NCBI RefSeq assembly: GCF_030409845.1
Contig: NZ_JAUFQQ010000005.1
Coordinates: forward strand, 2,108,001-2,172,000
Origin: Flavobacterium branchiarum
GTDB lineage: Bacteria > Bacteroidota > Bacteroidia > Flavobacteriales > Flavobacteriaceae
Length of the DNA stretch: 64,000 nucleotides
Reading direction: 5' to 3'
Shown: positions 10,007 to 19,491 of the stretch, piece by piece
Position numbering within the stretch: position 1 is the stretch's first letter
How the letters are laid out: each line of letters starts with the position of its first letter
Notes under the pieces: generated by a model
Database searches by the model: none
What the model was told of the DNA's origin: nothing
Seen by the model: only the letters and a program-made list of their open reading frames with translations
Translations under genes and position numbers: made by a program

Positions 10007-10026
10007 GTTAAGTTTGTTTAGTCTAG

Positions 10027-10034
10027 CAAAGGTA
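10027..10034 (-). promoter_or_regulatory. -7 promoter element for tdh
   Basis: The minus strand reads TACCTTTG, an exact match to the Bacteroidota -7 consensus TAnnTTTG, 20 bp before the tdh ATG. A convincing TTTG -33 element was not found at the usual distance. Confidence 0.5.
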
Positions 10035-10207
10035 ACGATTTCGCAATTATATTTTAATTGACTATCTATTATTTAATAACTTCTCAAAAAGAGTGTTTGT
10101 TTCTCATGATTGTTCACCGATAGCTGTTTTAGTAAGTAGATTAAAAACAGAACAATTAAATCATAACTTCTTCTTAAATGGGAATTCGTAATTGTAAATT
10201 TACTTTG

Positions 10208-10215
10208 TAACTTTG
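10208..10215 (+). promoter_or_regulatory. -7 promoter element for the lipoprotein-mfd unit
   Basis: TAACTTTG matches TAnnTTTG and lies 19 bp before the lipoprotein ATG at 10235. The -33 half is not convincing. mfd, which overlaps the lipoprotein gene, would be transcribed from here. Confidence 0.5.
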
Positions 10216-10234
10216 TAGTCTAACGTTTGAACCG

Positions 10235-10840
10235 ATGAAATATAGAATATCTCTTTTCCTTCTTTTTGTTTTTCTTTTAAATTCTTGTCAAAATCAAGAT
10301 GAGAAGCGACTTGCCGAAAATAAAAAAGAAGCTAAAAAGAAAGAACTAATTTTTAATAATATCAATAAAGGCTGGGTTTTTTATGATACACCAATCAATA
10401 CAGTTTCAGAAGAAACTATAAAAAGTTGGAACGAATGGCGCCAGTTTCTGGAGGAGCTAAAGGGAAAACCTAAAAAAACAATTGGTGCTTTTCAAAAAAA
10501 ATCGAGTGCTATTGCCCAAAAAGCAATTGCATTAAATAATAATATCCCGGAACAATTCAATAAACAACAAATAAAAAGTAGGATTTCTGTCTTAATTACT
10601 AAGATAAAAATGATGGATTTATATATTCATTTAGATAAAATTCCAGATCAAAAAGTTGTTGCTTTAATAGGAGATATCAATAAAGAGTTGGTCTCTTTAG
10701 AAAGACAAATGGATAAAATAGTTGAGAAGAATAAAATTCCATTAGAAGAAGGAGAATCAGAATTAATGAAAATGATAAAGGATACTGCAAGAGCAATTCC
10801 CAGTACGCCCATAGATCCAAATACCCCAAGAGTTGAGTAA
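10235..10840 (+). CDS. Small lysine-rich lipoprotein of unknown function
   Basis: The 201-residue protein starts with a lipoprotein signal (LLNSC, Cys18) followed by a charged, lysine- and glutamate-rich segment. The rest is predicted mostly helical (WNEWRQFLEELKGK, later KELVSLERQMDKIVEK), with a proline-rich tail (TPIDPNTPRVE). No catalytic motif was recognised. Its last 8 bases overlap the start of mfd, so the two are translationally linked. No link between the envelope protein and DNA repair is evident beyond position. Confidence 0.8.
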   Translation: MKYRISLFLLFVFLLNSCQNQDEKRLAENKKEAKKKELIFNNINKGWVFYDTPINTVSEETIKSWNEWRQFLEELKGKPKKTIGAFQKKSSAIAQKAIALNNNIPEQFNKQQIKSRISVLITKIKMMDLYIHLDKIPDQKVVALIGDINKELVSLERQMDKIVEKNKIPLEEGESELMKMIKDTARAIPSTPIDPNTPRVE

Positions 10841-13800
10841 GAGTGCTTTATATACTACGTATGATAATTTGCCAAAAACACAGCAAATTGCCGATCAGTT
10901 ATTAGAAAATAATGAAGTAAAACTGCATCTTAACGGTTTGTTAGGTTCGGCAGTTTCATTTGTAATTCGTTCTTTGTTTAAAAAAGCAGCATTGCCTTTT
11001 CTTATTATTTTAGATAATAAGGAAGAAGCAGCTTATTATTTGAATGATTTAGAGCAAATGGTTGGTGAGCAAGATGTATTGTTTTATCCAGGTTCGTATC
11101 GAAGACCATATCAGATTGAGGATACAGACAATGCTAATGTCTTGCTTCGTGCAGAAGTTCTCAACCGAATTAACTCGCGCAAAAAACCGGCAATAATCGT
11201 TTCTTATCCCGAAGCATTATTTGAAAAAGTAGTGACTCGAAAAGAATTGGATAAGAATACGTTGAAAGTATCAGTTGGGGATAAAATATCGATCGATTTT
11301 ATCAACGAAGTTTTATTCGAATATGAATTCAAAAGAGTAGATTTCATTACCGAACCAGGAGAGTTTTCTGTTCGTGGTGGAATCGTCGATGTGTTTTCTT
11401 TTTCGAATGATAACCCGTATCGAATTGAGTTTTTTGGAAATGAAGTCGATAGTATTCGAAGCTTTGATGTTGGGACACAATTATCTGTCGAGACACACAA
11501 AAAGATTACGATTATCCCGAATGTCGAGAATAAAATTTTTCAAGAAAATAGAGAGAGTTTCCTAGATTATATTTCTGAAAAAACAGTGCTTTTTATCCAA
11601 AATACAGATGGATTTTTAAGTCAGTTAGATAAGCAATTTGCAAGAGCAGAAGAAGCATATGAGAAATTATCAAAGGATATAAAGCATGCTACGCCAGATC
11701 AGTTATTCTTAAATCAGAGTTCGTTTATCAAAAAGGCATTGGATTTTTCGATTGTAGAATTAGCCAGTAAGCCAATTTTTAAAACAAAAAAGAAATATGA
11801 TTTCCATATTCAGCCACAACCATCATTCAATAAACAGTTTGATTTGTTACTGAATAACTTAAGTGAGAATCATTTTAACGGATACAAAAATTACTTGTTT
11901 TGTTCGAATGACGCACAGGCAAAACGATTTCATGATATTTTTGAAACTTTAGACGAAGCCAATTCTGAGAATATTCGTAAGCAATATCATACTGTAGTTT
12001 TACCATTGTATCAAGGTTTTATCGATGATGAAAATCAGATTACTTGTTATACCGATCATCAGATTTTTGAGCGTTACCATAAATTCAACATTAAAAACGG
12101 ATATTCTAAAAAGCAGAATATTACGCTTAAAGAACTTACCACTTTATCGGTTGGAGATTATGTAACGCATATTGATCACGGAATTGGAAGATTTGGCGGT
12201 TTACAAAAAATTCAAGTAGAAGGGAAAACGCAAGAAGCCATCAAATTGGTTTATGCGGATAATGATATCGTGTATGTGAGTATTCACTCGCTTCACAAAA
12301 TTTCAAAATACAACGGTAAAGACGGAACTCCACCTAAAATTTATAAGTTAGGCTCTAATGCTTGGAAGATATTAAAACAAAAAACTAAAGCACGTGTCAA
12401 ACACATTGCATTCAATCTTATTCAGTTGTATGCTAAAAGAAGATTGGAAAAAGGATTTCAGTTTGCTCCAGATAGTTATTTACAAAACGAATTAGAAAGT
12501 TCGTTTATCTACGAAGACACGCCAGATCAGACTAAGTCAACACAGGAAGTAAAAGCAGATATGGAAAGCGATCGACCAATGGATCGTTTGGTTTGTGGTG
12601 ATGTTGGATTCGGTAAAACTGAGGTTGCAATTCGTGCCGCTTTCAAAGCAGTAGATAATAGTAAGCAAGTAGCCGTTTTGGTACCTACAACAATTCTAGC
12701 CTACCAACACTATCGCACTTTTTCGGAGCGATTAAAAGAAATGCCTGTTTCTATTGGGTATCTGAACCGTTTTAGAACTGCAAAACAAAAGGCACAAACC
12801 TTAAAAGATTTAGCCGAAGGAAAACTTGATATTGTAATTGGAACACATCAGTTAGTAAATAAAAATGTCATTTTTAAAGACTTAGGATTGCTAATTGTTG
12901 ATGAGGAACAAAAGTTTGGAGTTAATGTAAAAGATAAACTTAAAACGATTGCTGCGAATGTTGATACATTGACATTGACAGCAACGCCAATTCCTAGAAC
13001 ATTACAATTCTCTTTAATGGCAGCGCGAGATTTATCAGTTATTACAACGCCTCCGCCTAATCGTTATCCTATAGAAACTAATGTAGTTGGGTTTAGTGAA
13101 GAATTAATTCGTGATGCGATTTCGTATGAAATTCAGCGTAACGGGCAAGTATTCTTTATCAATAACCGAATTGAAAATATAAAAGAAGTTGCAGGAATGA
13201 TTCAGCGCTTGGTTCCAAATGCCAGAGTTGGAATTGGACACGGCCAAATGGAAGGTGCTAAGCTTGAAGAATTAATGTTGGCGTTTATGAATGGTGATTT
13301 TGATGTTTTGGTTGCCACAACGATTATTGAAAGTGGTTTGGATGTGCCAAATGCAAATACCATTTTTATTAATAATGCCAATAACTTCGGATTGTCTGAT
13401 TTGCATCAAATGCGTGGTAGAGTAGGTAGAAGTAATAAAAAAGCATTCTGTTATTTCATCTGTCCGCCATATTCATCAATGACAGAAGATGCTCGTAAAA
13501 GGATTCAGGCTCTAGAACAATTTAGTGAGCTAGGAAGTGGTTTTAATATTGCCATGAAAGATCTTGAGATTCGTGGAGCAGGAGATTTGTTAGGAGGTGA
13601 ACAAAGTGGTTTTATTAATGAGATCGGATTTGATACCTATCAGAAAATCATGAACGAAGCCATCGAGGAATTAAAAGAAAATGAGTTTAAAGATCTATAT
13701 CCTGAAGAAAATAATATCGAAACCAAGGAGTATGTAAAAGACTTGCAAATGGATACCGATTTCGAATTGTTGTTTTCTGACGAATATATCAATAATGTGA

Positions 13801-14201
13801 ATGAGCGTTTAAGTTTGTACAACGAGTTAGGAGCAGTCAAAAACGAAGAAGAATTGGTTGTTTTTCAGAATAAACTAATCGACCGTTTTGGACCAATGCC
13901 ACCAAGAGCGATTGCTTTAATGAATAGCATCCGCATAAAATGGATTGCCACCAGAATCGGAATCGAAAAACTGGTTCTCAAGAAAGGCAAGATGATTGGT
14001 TATTTTGTCTCCGATCAGCAATCAGATTATTACCATTCTAAGCGTTTCCATAAAGTGATACAGTTTGTACAAACAAATAGTGCTATTTGTGTAATGAAAG
14101 AAAAACAAACACCAGCAGGTTTACGCCTTTTGATAACTTTTGATAATGTTAAATCTACTCGAAGAGCCTTAGAATTAATGGAGATGTTTGAAAAGCAATA
14201 G
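10833..14201 (+). CDS. mfd: Transcription-repair coupling factor Mfd
   Basis: This 1122-residue protein releases RNA polymerase stalled at DNA lesions and recruits UvrA. It has the N-terminal UvrB-like module (YPGSYRRPYQIEDTDNANVL), the RNA-polymerase-interaction region (GDYVTHIDHGIGRFGGLQ) and the RecG-like helicase motor. Walker A is CGDVGFGKTEVAIRAAFKA, the DExx box is DEEQKFGV, motif III is TLTATPIPRTLQ and motif VI is MRGRVGRSNKKAFCYF. A C-terminal TRCF domain follows. The start is a TTG at 10833 inside the end of the upstream lipoprotein gene; no nearer ATG keeps the conserved N-terminus. Confidence 0.95.
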   Translation: MSKSALYTTYDNLPKTQQIADQLLENNEVKLHLNGLLGSAVSFVIRSLFKKAALPFLIILDNKEEAAYYLNDLEQMVGEQDVLFYPGSYRRPYQIEDTDNANVLLRAEVLNRINSRKKPAIIVSYPEALFEKVVTRKELDKNTLKVSVGDKISIDFINEVLFEYEFKRVDFITEPGEFSVRGGIVDVFSFSNDNPYRIEFFGNEVDSIRSFDVGTQLSVETHKKITIIPNVENKIFQENRESFLDYISEKTVLFIQNTDGFLSQLDKQFARAEEAYEKLSKDIKHATPDQLFLNQSSFIKKALDFSIVELASKPIFKTKKKYDFHIQPQPSFNKQFDLLLNNLSENHFNGYKNYLFCSNDAQAKRFHDIFETLDEANSENIRKQYHTVVLPLYQGFIDDENQITCYTDHQIFERYHKFNIKNGYSKKQNITLKELTTLSVGDYVTHIDHGIGRFGGLQKIQVEGKTQEAIKLVYADNDIVYVSIHSLHKISKYNGKDGTPPKIYKLGSNAWKILKQKTKARVKHIAFNLIQLYAKRRLEKGFQFAPDSYLQNELESSFIYEDTPDQTKSTQEVKADMESDRPMDRLVCGDVGFGKTEVAIRAAFKAVDNSKQVAVLVPTTILAYQHYRTFSERLKEMPVSIGYLNRFRTAKQKAQTLKDLAEGKLDIVIGTHQLVNKNVIFKDLGLLIVDEEQKFGVNVKDKLKTIAANVDTLTLTATPIPRTLQFSLMAARDLSVITTPPPNRYPIETNVVGFSEELIRDAISYEIQRNGQVFFINNRIENIKEVAGMIQRLVPNARVGIGHGQMEGAKLEELMLAFMNGDFDVLVATTIIESGLDVPNANTIFINNANNFGLSDLHQMRGRVGRSNKKAFCYFICPPYSSMTEDARKRIQALEQFSELGSGFNIAMKDLEIRGAGDLLGGEQSGFINEIGFDTYQKIMNEAIEELKENEFKDLYPEENNIETKEYVKDLQMDTDFELLFSDEYINNVNERLSLYNELGAVKNEEELVVFQNKLIDRFGPMPPRAIALMNSIRIKWIATRIGIEKLVLKKGKMIGYFVSDQQSDYYHSKRFHKVIQFVQTNSAICVMKEKQTPAGLRLLITFDNVKSTRRALELMEMFEKQ

Positions 14202-14210
14202 CTTAAAAAT

Positions 14211-14245
14211 AAAAATGGCGTATGAAATCTCATACGCCATTTTTA
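14211..14245. terminator. Bidirectional terminator after mfd
   Basis: AAAAATGGCGTATGA and its exact complement TCATACGCCATTTTT form a 15-bp stem around AATC. It sits between mfd and the convergent downstream gene. Confidence 0.9.
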
Positions 14246-14294
14246 TTTTTCCTTTTAGAATATAATTTTAAGCACATTAAATATTTAAATATCT

Positions 14295-14951
14295 TTAGTT
14301 TTTCAAATCTTTAATTACCTTAAAAGCGATATCTACTTGATCTTCACTTACTAGAATTGTAAATTCATTTGATGTAGAGATTACCTCATTTATTATAATC
14401 CCTTCCCACGCTAAACGTTGAAAAATGAAATAATATATACCAGGAACCACGATATTTTCTTTTGGTAATTTTACAGTAATTGAAGCTAAATTGCTCAATT
14501 TCTGAATTAATTTTTCACGAGCAAAGTGTTTTTCAACGAGTTGATTTATGCTACTACTAACAACAATATTGGTTTCATTAACACCACGTGATGAGGTGTA
14601 GAATATATCTGATAATGTATTAATATCTGAAATTAAATCGGCTTGTTTGTTTAAAACAGTTTCAGATGCTGCAAAAGTGTAATCAGTAAGTTCTGAGCGA
14701 ACAGTAATCTCGCCAATATTCTTGATTACTTTATTAATCTTGTGGTTTAACTTAAAGTCTAATTCTTCCGTTAATCGTTTTAACGACATTACTACAGCTC
14801 CTTGTTTTACTTCTTTGCCAAACTCGCTTTCTAATTCGGTCATTATATTTCTAGATAATGAAGTTAAATTAATAATACCGAGAGATAATGCATTTAATAA
14901 AAAAGGCTTCGTTTTGATGTAATTTTCTACGATGGAGGAAACGGTTTTCAT
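14295..14951 (-). CDS. Conserved ACT-domain-like protein
   Basis: The 218-residue protein has a helical N-terminal half resembling a winged-helix domain (residues 1-70, SLKRLTEELDFKLNHKI). Two alpha/beta segments follow: about 75-150 (IGEITVRSELTDYTFAA) and about 150-218 (SITVKLPKENIVVPGIYYFI, then FTILVSEDQVDIAFKVIK). The second has the shape of a ligand-binding ACT domain like those in aspartate kinases, but no kinase domain is present. Similar flavobacterial proteins may carry an 'aspartate kinase' label for this reason. A regulatory role is inferred only. Confidence 0.6.
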   Translation of the reverse strand: MKTVSSIVENYIKTKPFLLNALSLGIINLTSLSRNIMTELESEFGKEVKQGAVVMSLKRLTEELDFKLNHKINKVIKNIGEITVRSELTDYTFAASETVLNKQADLISDINTLSDIFYTSSRGVNETNIVVSSSINQLVEKHFAREKLIQKLSNLASITVKLPKENIVVPGIYYFIFQRLAWEGIIINEVISTSNEFTILVSEDQVDIAFKVIKDLKN

Positions 14952-15068
14952 AATTTTCTGGTTTTTGTACTAAATTAGTGTGGTTGGTTTAGTTAATTGT
15001 GTGTTATATTTTTTTGCAAATATAAAATAAAAAACAATTTGTTACAAATATAACAATAAAAAATTGTG

Positions 15069-15428
15069 TTAAAAATGATAAAAAGCATCTATAAGATGTT
15101 CTATAACAAAGGATTCCTTGTTTTTATGGATTGCAACGATGTCAAAGCGCACTTCAAAGTCTATTTTCCTATCGTCTATGTAGGCATTCACGGCTTTTAC
15201 CAGTAATTGAATTTTTTTTGGATTCACAAAATCTTGTGGTAAGCCAAATTCGAGGCTTGACCTTGTTTTTACTTCTACAATAATCAAGATGTTTTCTTTG
15301 GTAGCTATAATATCAATTTCGGCTTTTTGAAAAGTCCAATTGGTATCAAGAATTTTATAACCGTTTTGTTGAAGGTATTCTACTGCAAGTTCTTCTCCTA
15401 TTTTTCCTAGTTCGTTGTGTTCAGCCAT
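15069..15428 (-). CDS. YraN/UPF0102 family endonuclease-like protein
   Basis: The 119-residue protein has the family N-terminus (ELGKIGEELAVEYLQQNGYK) and a PD-(D/E)xK-like core: AEIDIIAT, then IIVEVKTRSS with the EVK motif. The length is typical for the family. Members are predicted nucleases linked by context to DNA processing; their substrate is not settled. It is transcribed alone and followed (by coordinate) by a repeat-rich stretch of about 790 bp with no gene. Confidence 0.85.
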   Translation of the reverse strand: MAEHNELGKIGEELAVEYLQQNGYKILDTNWTFQKAEIDIIATKENILIIVEVKTRSSLEFGLPQDFVNPKKIQLLVKAVNAYIDDRKIDFEVRFDIVAIHKNKESFVIEHLIDAFYHF

Positions 15429-15460
15429 TTTTGAGTATTATGAAATTAGTATTTATTCTC

Positions 15461-15586
15461 GGTATTCAGTCGCAGTATTCAGTCGCAGTATTCAGTCACA
15501 GTATTCAGTCACAGTATTCAGTCACAGTATTCAGTCACAGTATTCAGTCACAGTTTGAGTCACAGTTTGAGTTACAGTTTGAGTTA
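15461..15586. repeat. 13-bp then 12-bp tandem repeat array
   Basis: About six head-to-tail copies of the 13-mer CAGTATTCAGTCA (the first two with G at the end) follow a partial 12-base unit. Three copies of the 12-mer CAGTTTGAGTYA come next, then short TTTCAGG repeats. A frame is open across it (15431-15661), but it encodes only low-complexity sequence and is probably not a gene. Confidence 0.85.
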
Positions 15587-15655
15587 CAAGTTTCAGGTTT
15601 CAGGTTTCGAGAAACTCCGTTTGTAGCTCTTCATAAATTTGTTTGCATTCTCAGT

Positions 15656-16246
15656 TTCTAACTGTTGTGTATTAGGCTTAACAGATAGTTTCTCGCAAAG
15701 ACACAGAGACGCAAAGTTTGCATTTGTTTTCTTTGCGACGTTGCGTCTTTGCGAGATTAATTTTGCATCGTATGACATTTAATACAAAATAAGTATATAA
15801 TATTATTTATCAAAAGTAACCGTACTTTCTGAGGGGAGTTGAAGGACAGTCTTATTTGTTAACTGTTGTGTGTTGGGGGTAACAGATAGTTTTCTCGAAA
15901 TGACACATAGACACAAAGGTTGCATTTGTTTTCTTTGCGACTCTGCGTCTTTGCGAGATTTATTTTTGTGGCGTATCCATTACAATGTATTATGCCAGAG
16001 TACTAATCGTAGTCAAAATAACAGATTACAGTCACGGTATTCATTAGTATCATCCTGAGGGGGCGAATGACAGTCTTATTTGCTAACTGTTGTGTGAGGG
16101 GGTAACATATAGTTTTCTCGCAAAGACGCAAAGTCGCAAAGTTTAAATTTGGTTTCTCTGCGTCTTTTCGAGATTAATTTTTGCATCGTATGGGATTCGT
16201 TACAAAATAAGTACAAAATATTATTTATCAAAAGTAACCGTACTTC
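15656..16246. repeat. Three diverged copies of a hairpin-bearing intergenic unit
   Basis: Copies begin near 15656, 15854 and 16078 with variants of CTAACTGTTGTGT and a TAACAGATAGTTTTCTCG segment. Each then carries an imperfect hairpin built from TCTCGCAAAGACGCAAAG-like arms (15691-15756, 15893-15960, 16114-16173). Copies 1 and 3 both end with a 46-bp segment (15783-15828 and 16201-16246) that, in copy 3, includes the last codons of the LD-carboxypeptidase gene. Copies are linked by CTGAGGGG...GACAGTCTTATTT. No protein-coding gene is seen between 15429 and 16220. Confidence 0.75.
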
Positions 16247-17225
16247 CAGATTTGTTTACATCTATGGTAACTGTGCTTCCCATTACTAAAGCTCTATTGT
16301 CTTGGATATGTCCTGCTGGGAAATTAAAAATTACTGGGATATTGTATTTTTTGGTAACATCATCAATAATTTCCAATGCATTTTTTCCCCAAGGAATATC
16401 ATTATCTTTCATTTTGGTCATGGCTCCAATCATTATTCCTTTTAGATTTTCGATACAGCCATTGCGTTTTAAGTTCATCATCATGCGATCAATATGATAA
16501 AGATATTCATCAAGATCTTCTATAAAAAGTATTTTGTCATGACAATCAATAGATGATTTCGATCCTAATAAACTATACAATATAGATAAATTACCTCCAA
16601 CTAGTTCACCAGTAGCTTTACCAAATCGGTTCATTGGATCTGGCGAAATTGAATATGATATTGGATTACCGAATAAAGCCATTTTCATAGTTGCAACTGC
16701 ATCTGGAGTAGCACGAGGAATACTAACAGGCATTATACCATGAATTGATTTGTAGCCCATCGTATTAAGATGATTGTGTAAAACAGTTACATCACTAAAA
16801 CCTATAACCCACTTAGGATGTTGTTTGAATTTTGTGAAATCCAATAAGTCAATCATTCGAACTGTACCATAACCACCACGAACACACCAAATTGCTTTAA
16901 TGTTTGGATTGTCCATTTGATGCTGAAAATCGGCTGCACGTTGCTCGTCAGTTCCTGCAAGCTGATTGGTATCTAACCCTATTGTACTTCCTATTACAGC
17001 TTCTATTCCCCAACTCTTAAGTAAGTCGATTGTAGGCTTTAAATTATCATCGATGTTTTTTCTTGCTGTTGCTACTAGGGCAACTGTATCGCCTTTTTGT
17101 AAATAAGGAGGTGTTATCATGTTTTGTTGAGATTGACAGGTGAATGATTGTAAAGCAAAAATAAGAAATGTGAATTTACAAAAAGCAAAATGTTTCTTTA
17201 GGTATCGTAATGGGTTCGTATTCAT
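16221..17225 (-). CDS. S66 LD-carboxypeptidase (LdcA/MccF-like)
   Basis: The 334-residue protein has an N-terminal signal-like segment (FLIFALQSFTCQSQ), possibly a lipobox. The S66 core begins YLQKGDTVALVATARK. The conserved WCVRGGYGTVRMIDLLDF and the nucleophile elbow VIGFSDVT (catalytic Ser) are present. LFIEDLDEYLYHIDRM supplies the expected Glu and FPAGHIQDNRAL the His. The family cleaves the terminal D-residue from murein tetrapeptides or related amide bonds. An envelope location suggests peptidoglycan turnover. The gene starts 10 bp after the stop of the upstream minus-strand gene, so they form an operon. Confidence 0.88.
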   Translation of the reverse strand: MNTNPLRYLKKHFAFCKFTFLIFALQSFTCQSQQNMITPPYLQKGDTVALVATARKNIDDNLKPTIDLLKSWGIEAVIGSTIGLDTNQLAGTDEQRAADFQHQMDNPNIKAIWCVRGGYGTVRMIDLLDFTKFKQHPKWVIGFSDVTVLHNHLNTMGYKSIHGIMPVSIPRATPDAVATMKMALFGNPISYSISPDPMNRFGKATGELVGGNLSILYSLLGSKSSIDCHDKILFIEDLDEYLYHIDRMMMNLKRNGCIENLKGIMIGAMTKMKDNDIPWGKNALEIIDDVTKKYNIPVIFNFPAGHIQDNRALVMGSTVTIDVNKSGSTVTFDK

Positions 17226-17235
17226 TTTTCTATTT

Positions 17236-18255
17236 TTAGTTTACAACAACGTTATCTAGTGGTGTTGCAGTTATATCTTTTATTTTTCCTTTTTTGCTAG
17301 CAATGTTTCCAGTCCAGTTGTATGTTTTTCCGCCAGTTGTTATTGTTATTCCAATACTATTCTGGTTATCATAGATCGTATAAACTACATCTTTGTTTTT
17401 AAAAGTAACAGAATTGTTTTTTTTGTCAAAGGTAAAATCTGGATTTTGATAAACAATATTTATTGGGTACGAAAATTCAACTTCATCATTTTTGTCAATC
17501 AAAACATAGTTTAGTACTCGGTCATTGTGATTAAATAGAACAACTTGTTTTTGATTTTTATCAACTTCAAAAGACAATATAGTTTTGATTCCTTCTCCCT
17601 CATCTAATGAAATTGTTCTTTTAGATGTTACTACCATTTTTTTACCATCCCAATTTTGTTCGGAATAATTGCTGTATGGAAAGTCCATTTGATTATCCTC
17701 GACTATCTTGATTACTTTAGGTTTGTTATTTTCAACTATAAATTCAGAGAATTGATGCCAGCAACACCCACTTTTAGTCATCACGTTTATTTTCTTCTCT
17801 TTATAATCTACATTAAACATACCGCAGTATTCTTGTGCAAGAGCTGTAAAATCTGGGCTGAATTTAAAGCCTGTTTTAGTGGCTAAATATATTTTAAAAG
17901 AAGGTCCGTGGTAGCAGCTATTTTGTCCATCAGATATGGCAAAGTCCTTTATTCCATCAAAATTGTAATCTTCATACAAGATTAAACTTTGTTCTCCGTA
18001 TGGCAATGCTTTTATGTTTGCCAATGCTTTTCCGTTATGTAAAGTCAATGCTAATTCTTCAGATTCAACTTTTATGATTTGTTTGTTTGATTTAGCATCA
18101 TGAATAGCAATCCAACCTTTTGAAAATACTTCGGAAGTGTCTGCGATGAAGATTTTTCCAAAATATTCTTTTGAGAAATGATCTACTTTAAATATAGTTT
18201 GAGCAAAAGTAAAATTGAATATAAAGAGAAGTAAAGCTGTGGTTGAAAATTTCAT
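17236..18255 (-). CDS. Secreted XAC2610-like protein of unknown function
   Basis: The 339-residue protein has a signal peptide (MKFSTTALLLFIFNFTFAQ) and a mostly beta-rich body. The segment LILYEDYNFDGIKDFAISDG resembles the calcium-binding-like DxNxDGxxD loop of XAC2610-related and FG-GAP proteins. Cysteines cluster at NSCYHGPS, EYCGMF and GCCWHQF and may form disulfides. It is the first gene of an operon with the LD-carboxypeptidase. A role in the envelope is likely from the signal peptide, but no activity can be assigned. Confidence 0.7.
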   Translation of the reverse strand: MKFSTTALLLFIFNFTFAQTIFKVDHFSKEYFGKIFIADTSEVFSKGWIAIHDAKSNKQIIKVESEELALTLHNGKALANIKALPYGEQSLILYEDYNFDGIKDFAISDGQNSCYHGPSFKIYLATKTGFKFSPDFTALAQEYCGMFNVDYKEKKINVMTKSGCCWHQFSEFIVENNKPKVIKIVEDNQMDFPYSNYSEQNWDGKKMVVTSKRTISLDEGEGIKTILSFEVDKNQKQVVLFNHNDRVLNYVLIDKNDEVEFSYPINIVYQNPDFTFDKKNNSVTFKNKDVVYTIYDNQNSIGITITTGGKTYNWTGNIASKKGKIKDITATPLDNVVVN

Positions 18256-18315
18256 TTTATAGCAATGTTTTCAGTGTAGATTCCGTATTTAGAATCTAAA
18301 TAAGATTAAACAAAA

Positions 18316-18323
18316 CAAAGATA
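18316..18323 (-). promoter_or_regulatory. -7 promoter element for XAC2610-like/LD-carboxypeptidase operon
   Basis: The minus strand reads TATCTTTG, matching TAnnTTTG, about 60 bp before the ATG at 18255. The -33 element is uncertain. A plus-strand TATATTTG at 18371-18378 could serve the divergent gene. Confidence 0.5.
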
Positions 18324-18420
18324 ACCATTATACAAACTATTTTTGAACTTCTTATTTAAATGAATTAGCTTATATTTGAAAGAATTTTCTTTTAATTAAT
18401 TGCTTTAAGTAGATGTGACA

Positions 18421-19491
18421 ATGCGAATGACTGCCTTTTATGCCTTTGTTTTTTTAAACTTATTGATAGTGCAATCTAGTGCACAAACAAAAAAGTATAC
18501 GATTCATACTGCAGCTTTTTATAATGTTGAAAATCTTTTTGATACCATAAATAATGCTAATGTTCGTGATAATGATTGGACACCAAAAGGATCTCGACAT
18601 TGGACATCTCAGAGATATAATAAAAAATTAGAGAACCTTGCTAGAGTTTTGTCGGAAATTGGAACGCCAGAAAATCCTAATGCACCTACTTTTATAGGAT
18701 GTGCCGAAATAGAAAATAGAGGTGTTCTTGAGGATTTAATAAAACAACCTAAATTAATAGATAAGGAATATGGAATTATTCATTTTGATTCGCCCGACCA
18801 ACGAGGGATAGATGTCGCTCTATTGTATCAGAAAAAATATTTCAAGCCAATTACCTATTCAAATATTCCACTTATCATTTATAAAAACCCCACAGAAAAG
18901 AATAGCGATACAGTTATAAATTCAAAGAAACGTGTATTTACTCGAGATCAATTATTAGTGTCTGGGTTTTTAGATGGAGAAGAAATAAGTATTATAGTAA
19001 ATCACTGGCCGTCTCGTTCAGGCGGAGAACAAAGATCGAGTCCATATCGTGAATTGGCTGGAGCTTTGAATCGTAAAATAATTGATTCCTTACAGCGAAT
19101 TAATTCTGATGCTAAAGTTATTACAATGGGAGATTTTAATGATGGGCCTTATAACAAAAGTATCAAAATTTCACTTGGAGCTAAGGCAAATAAGAATGAG
19201 GTTAATGAATTTGGAATATATAATCCATTTGAGAATATGGCTAAAAGAGGAATGGGAACTATTGCGTATCGCGATTGGTGGGATATTTTTGACCAGATTC
19301 TAGTTAGTCAATCTTTGATTAAATCCGATTTTAGTTCCTTTCAATTTTGGAAAGCAGGAATCTTTAATAAATCATTTTTAATACAAAATTCAGGTAAATA
19401 CAAAGGATATCCGTTGCGTCACGGATCGAATGAGGTTGGTTTTAGCGATCATTTACCGGTTTATATTTACCTTATTAAAGAAGTTAAATAA
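18421..19491 (+). CDS. Secreted endonuclease/exonuclease/phosphatase-fold protein
   Basis: I chose the ATG at 18421, which gives a clean signal peptide (MRMTAFYAFVFLNLLIVQSS); a GTG six bases earlier is also possible. The mature part has the EEP-fold motifs in order: FYNVENLFDT, CAEIENRGVLEDL (metal-binding Glu), VNHWPSRSGG (catalytic His), MGDFNDGPYN and FSDHLPVYIY (Asp-His). The fold hydrolyses phosphodiesters such as DNA, RNA or lipid head groups. Export suggests an extracellular nuclease or phosphatase for nutrient scavenging. Specificity cannot be told from sequence. Confidence 0.87.
   Translation: MRMTAFYAFVFLNLLIVQSSAQTKKYTIHTAAFYNVENLFDTINNANVRDNDWTPKGSRHWTSQRYNKKLENLARVLSEIGTPENPNAPTFIGCAEIENRGVLEDLIKQPKLIDKEYGIIHFDSPDQRGIDVALLYQKKYFKPITYSNIPLIIYKNPTEKNSDTVINSKKRVFTRDQLLVSGFLDGEEISIIVNHWPSRSGGEQRSSPYRELAGALNRKIIDSLQRINSDAKVITMGDFNDGPYNKSIKISLGAKANKNEVNEFGIYNPFENMAKRGMGTIAYRDWWDIFDQILVSQSLIKSDFSSFQFWKAGIFNKSFLIQNSGKYKGYPLRHGSNEVGFSDHLPVYIYLIKEVK

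Noticed and set aside
15431..15661. 76-codon plus-strand frame across the tandem repeats
   Set aside because: It encodes only repeated VFSHSIQSQYS-like sequence generated by the 13-bp array, has no recognisable domain, and is better explained as a non-coding repeat.
15691..16173. Regularly spaced hairpin repeats considered as a CRISPR array
   Set aside because: There are only three diverged copies with unequal spacing, no constant direct repeat with unique spacers and no cas genes.
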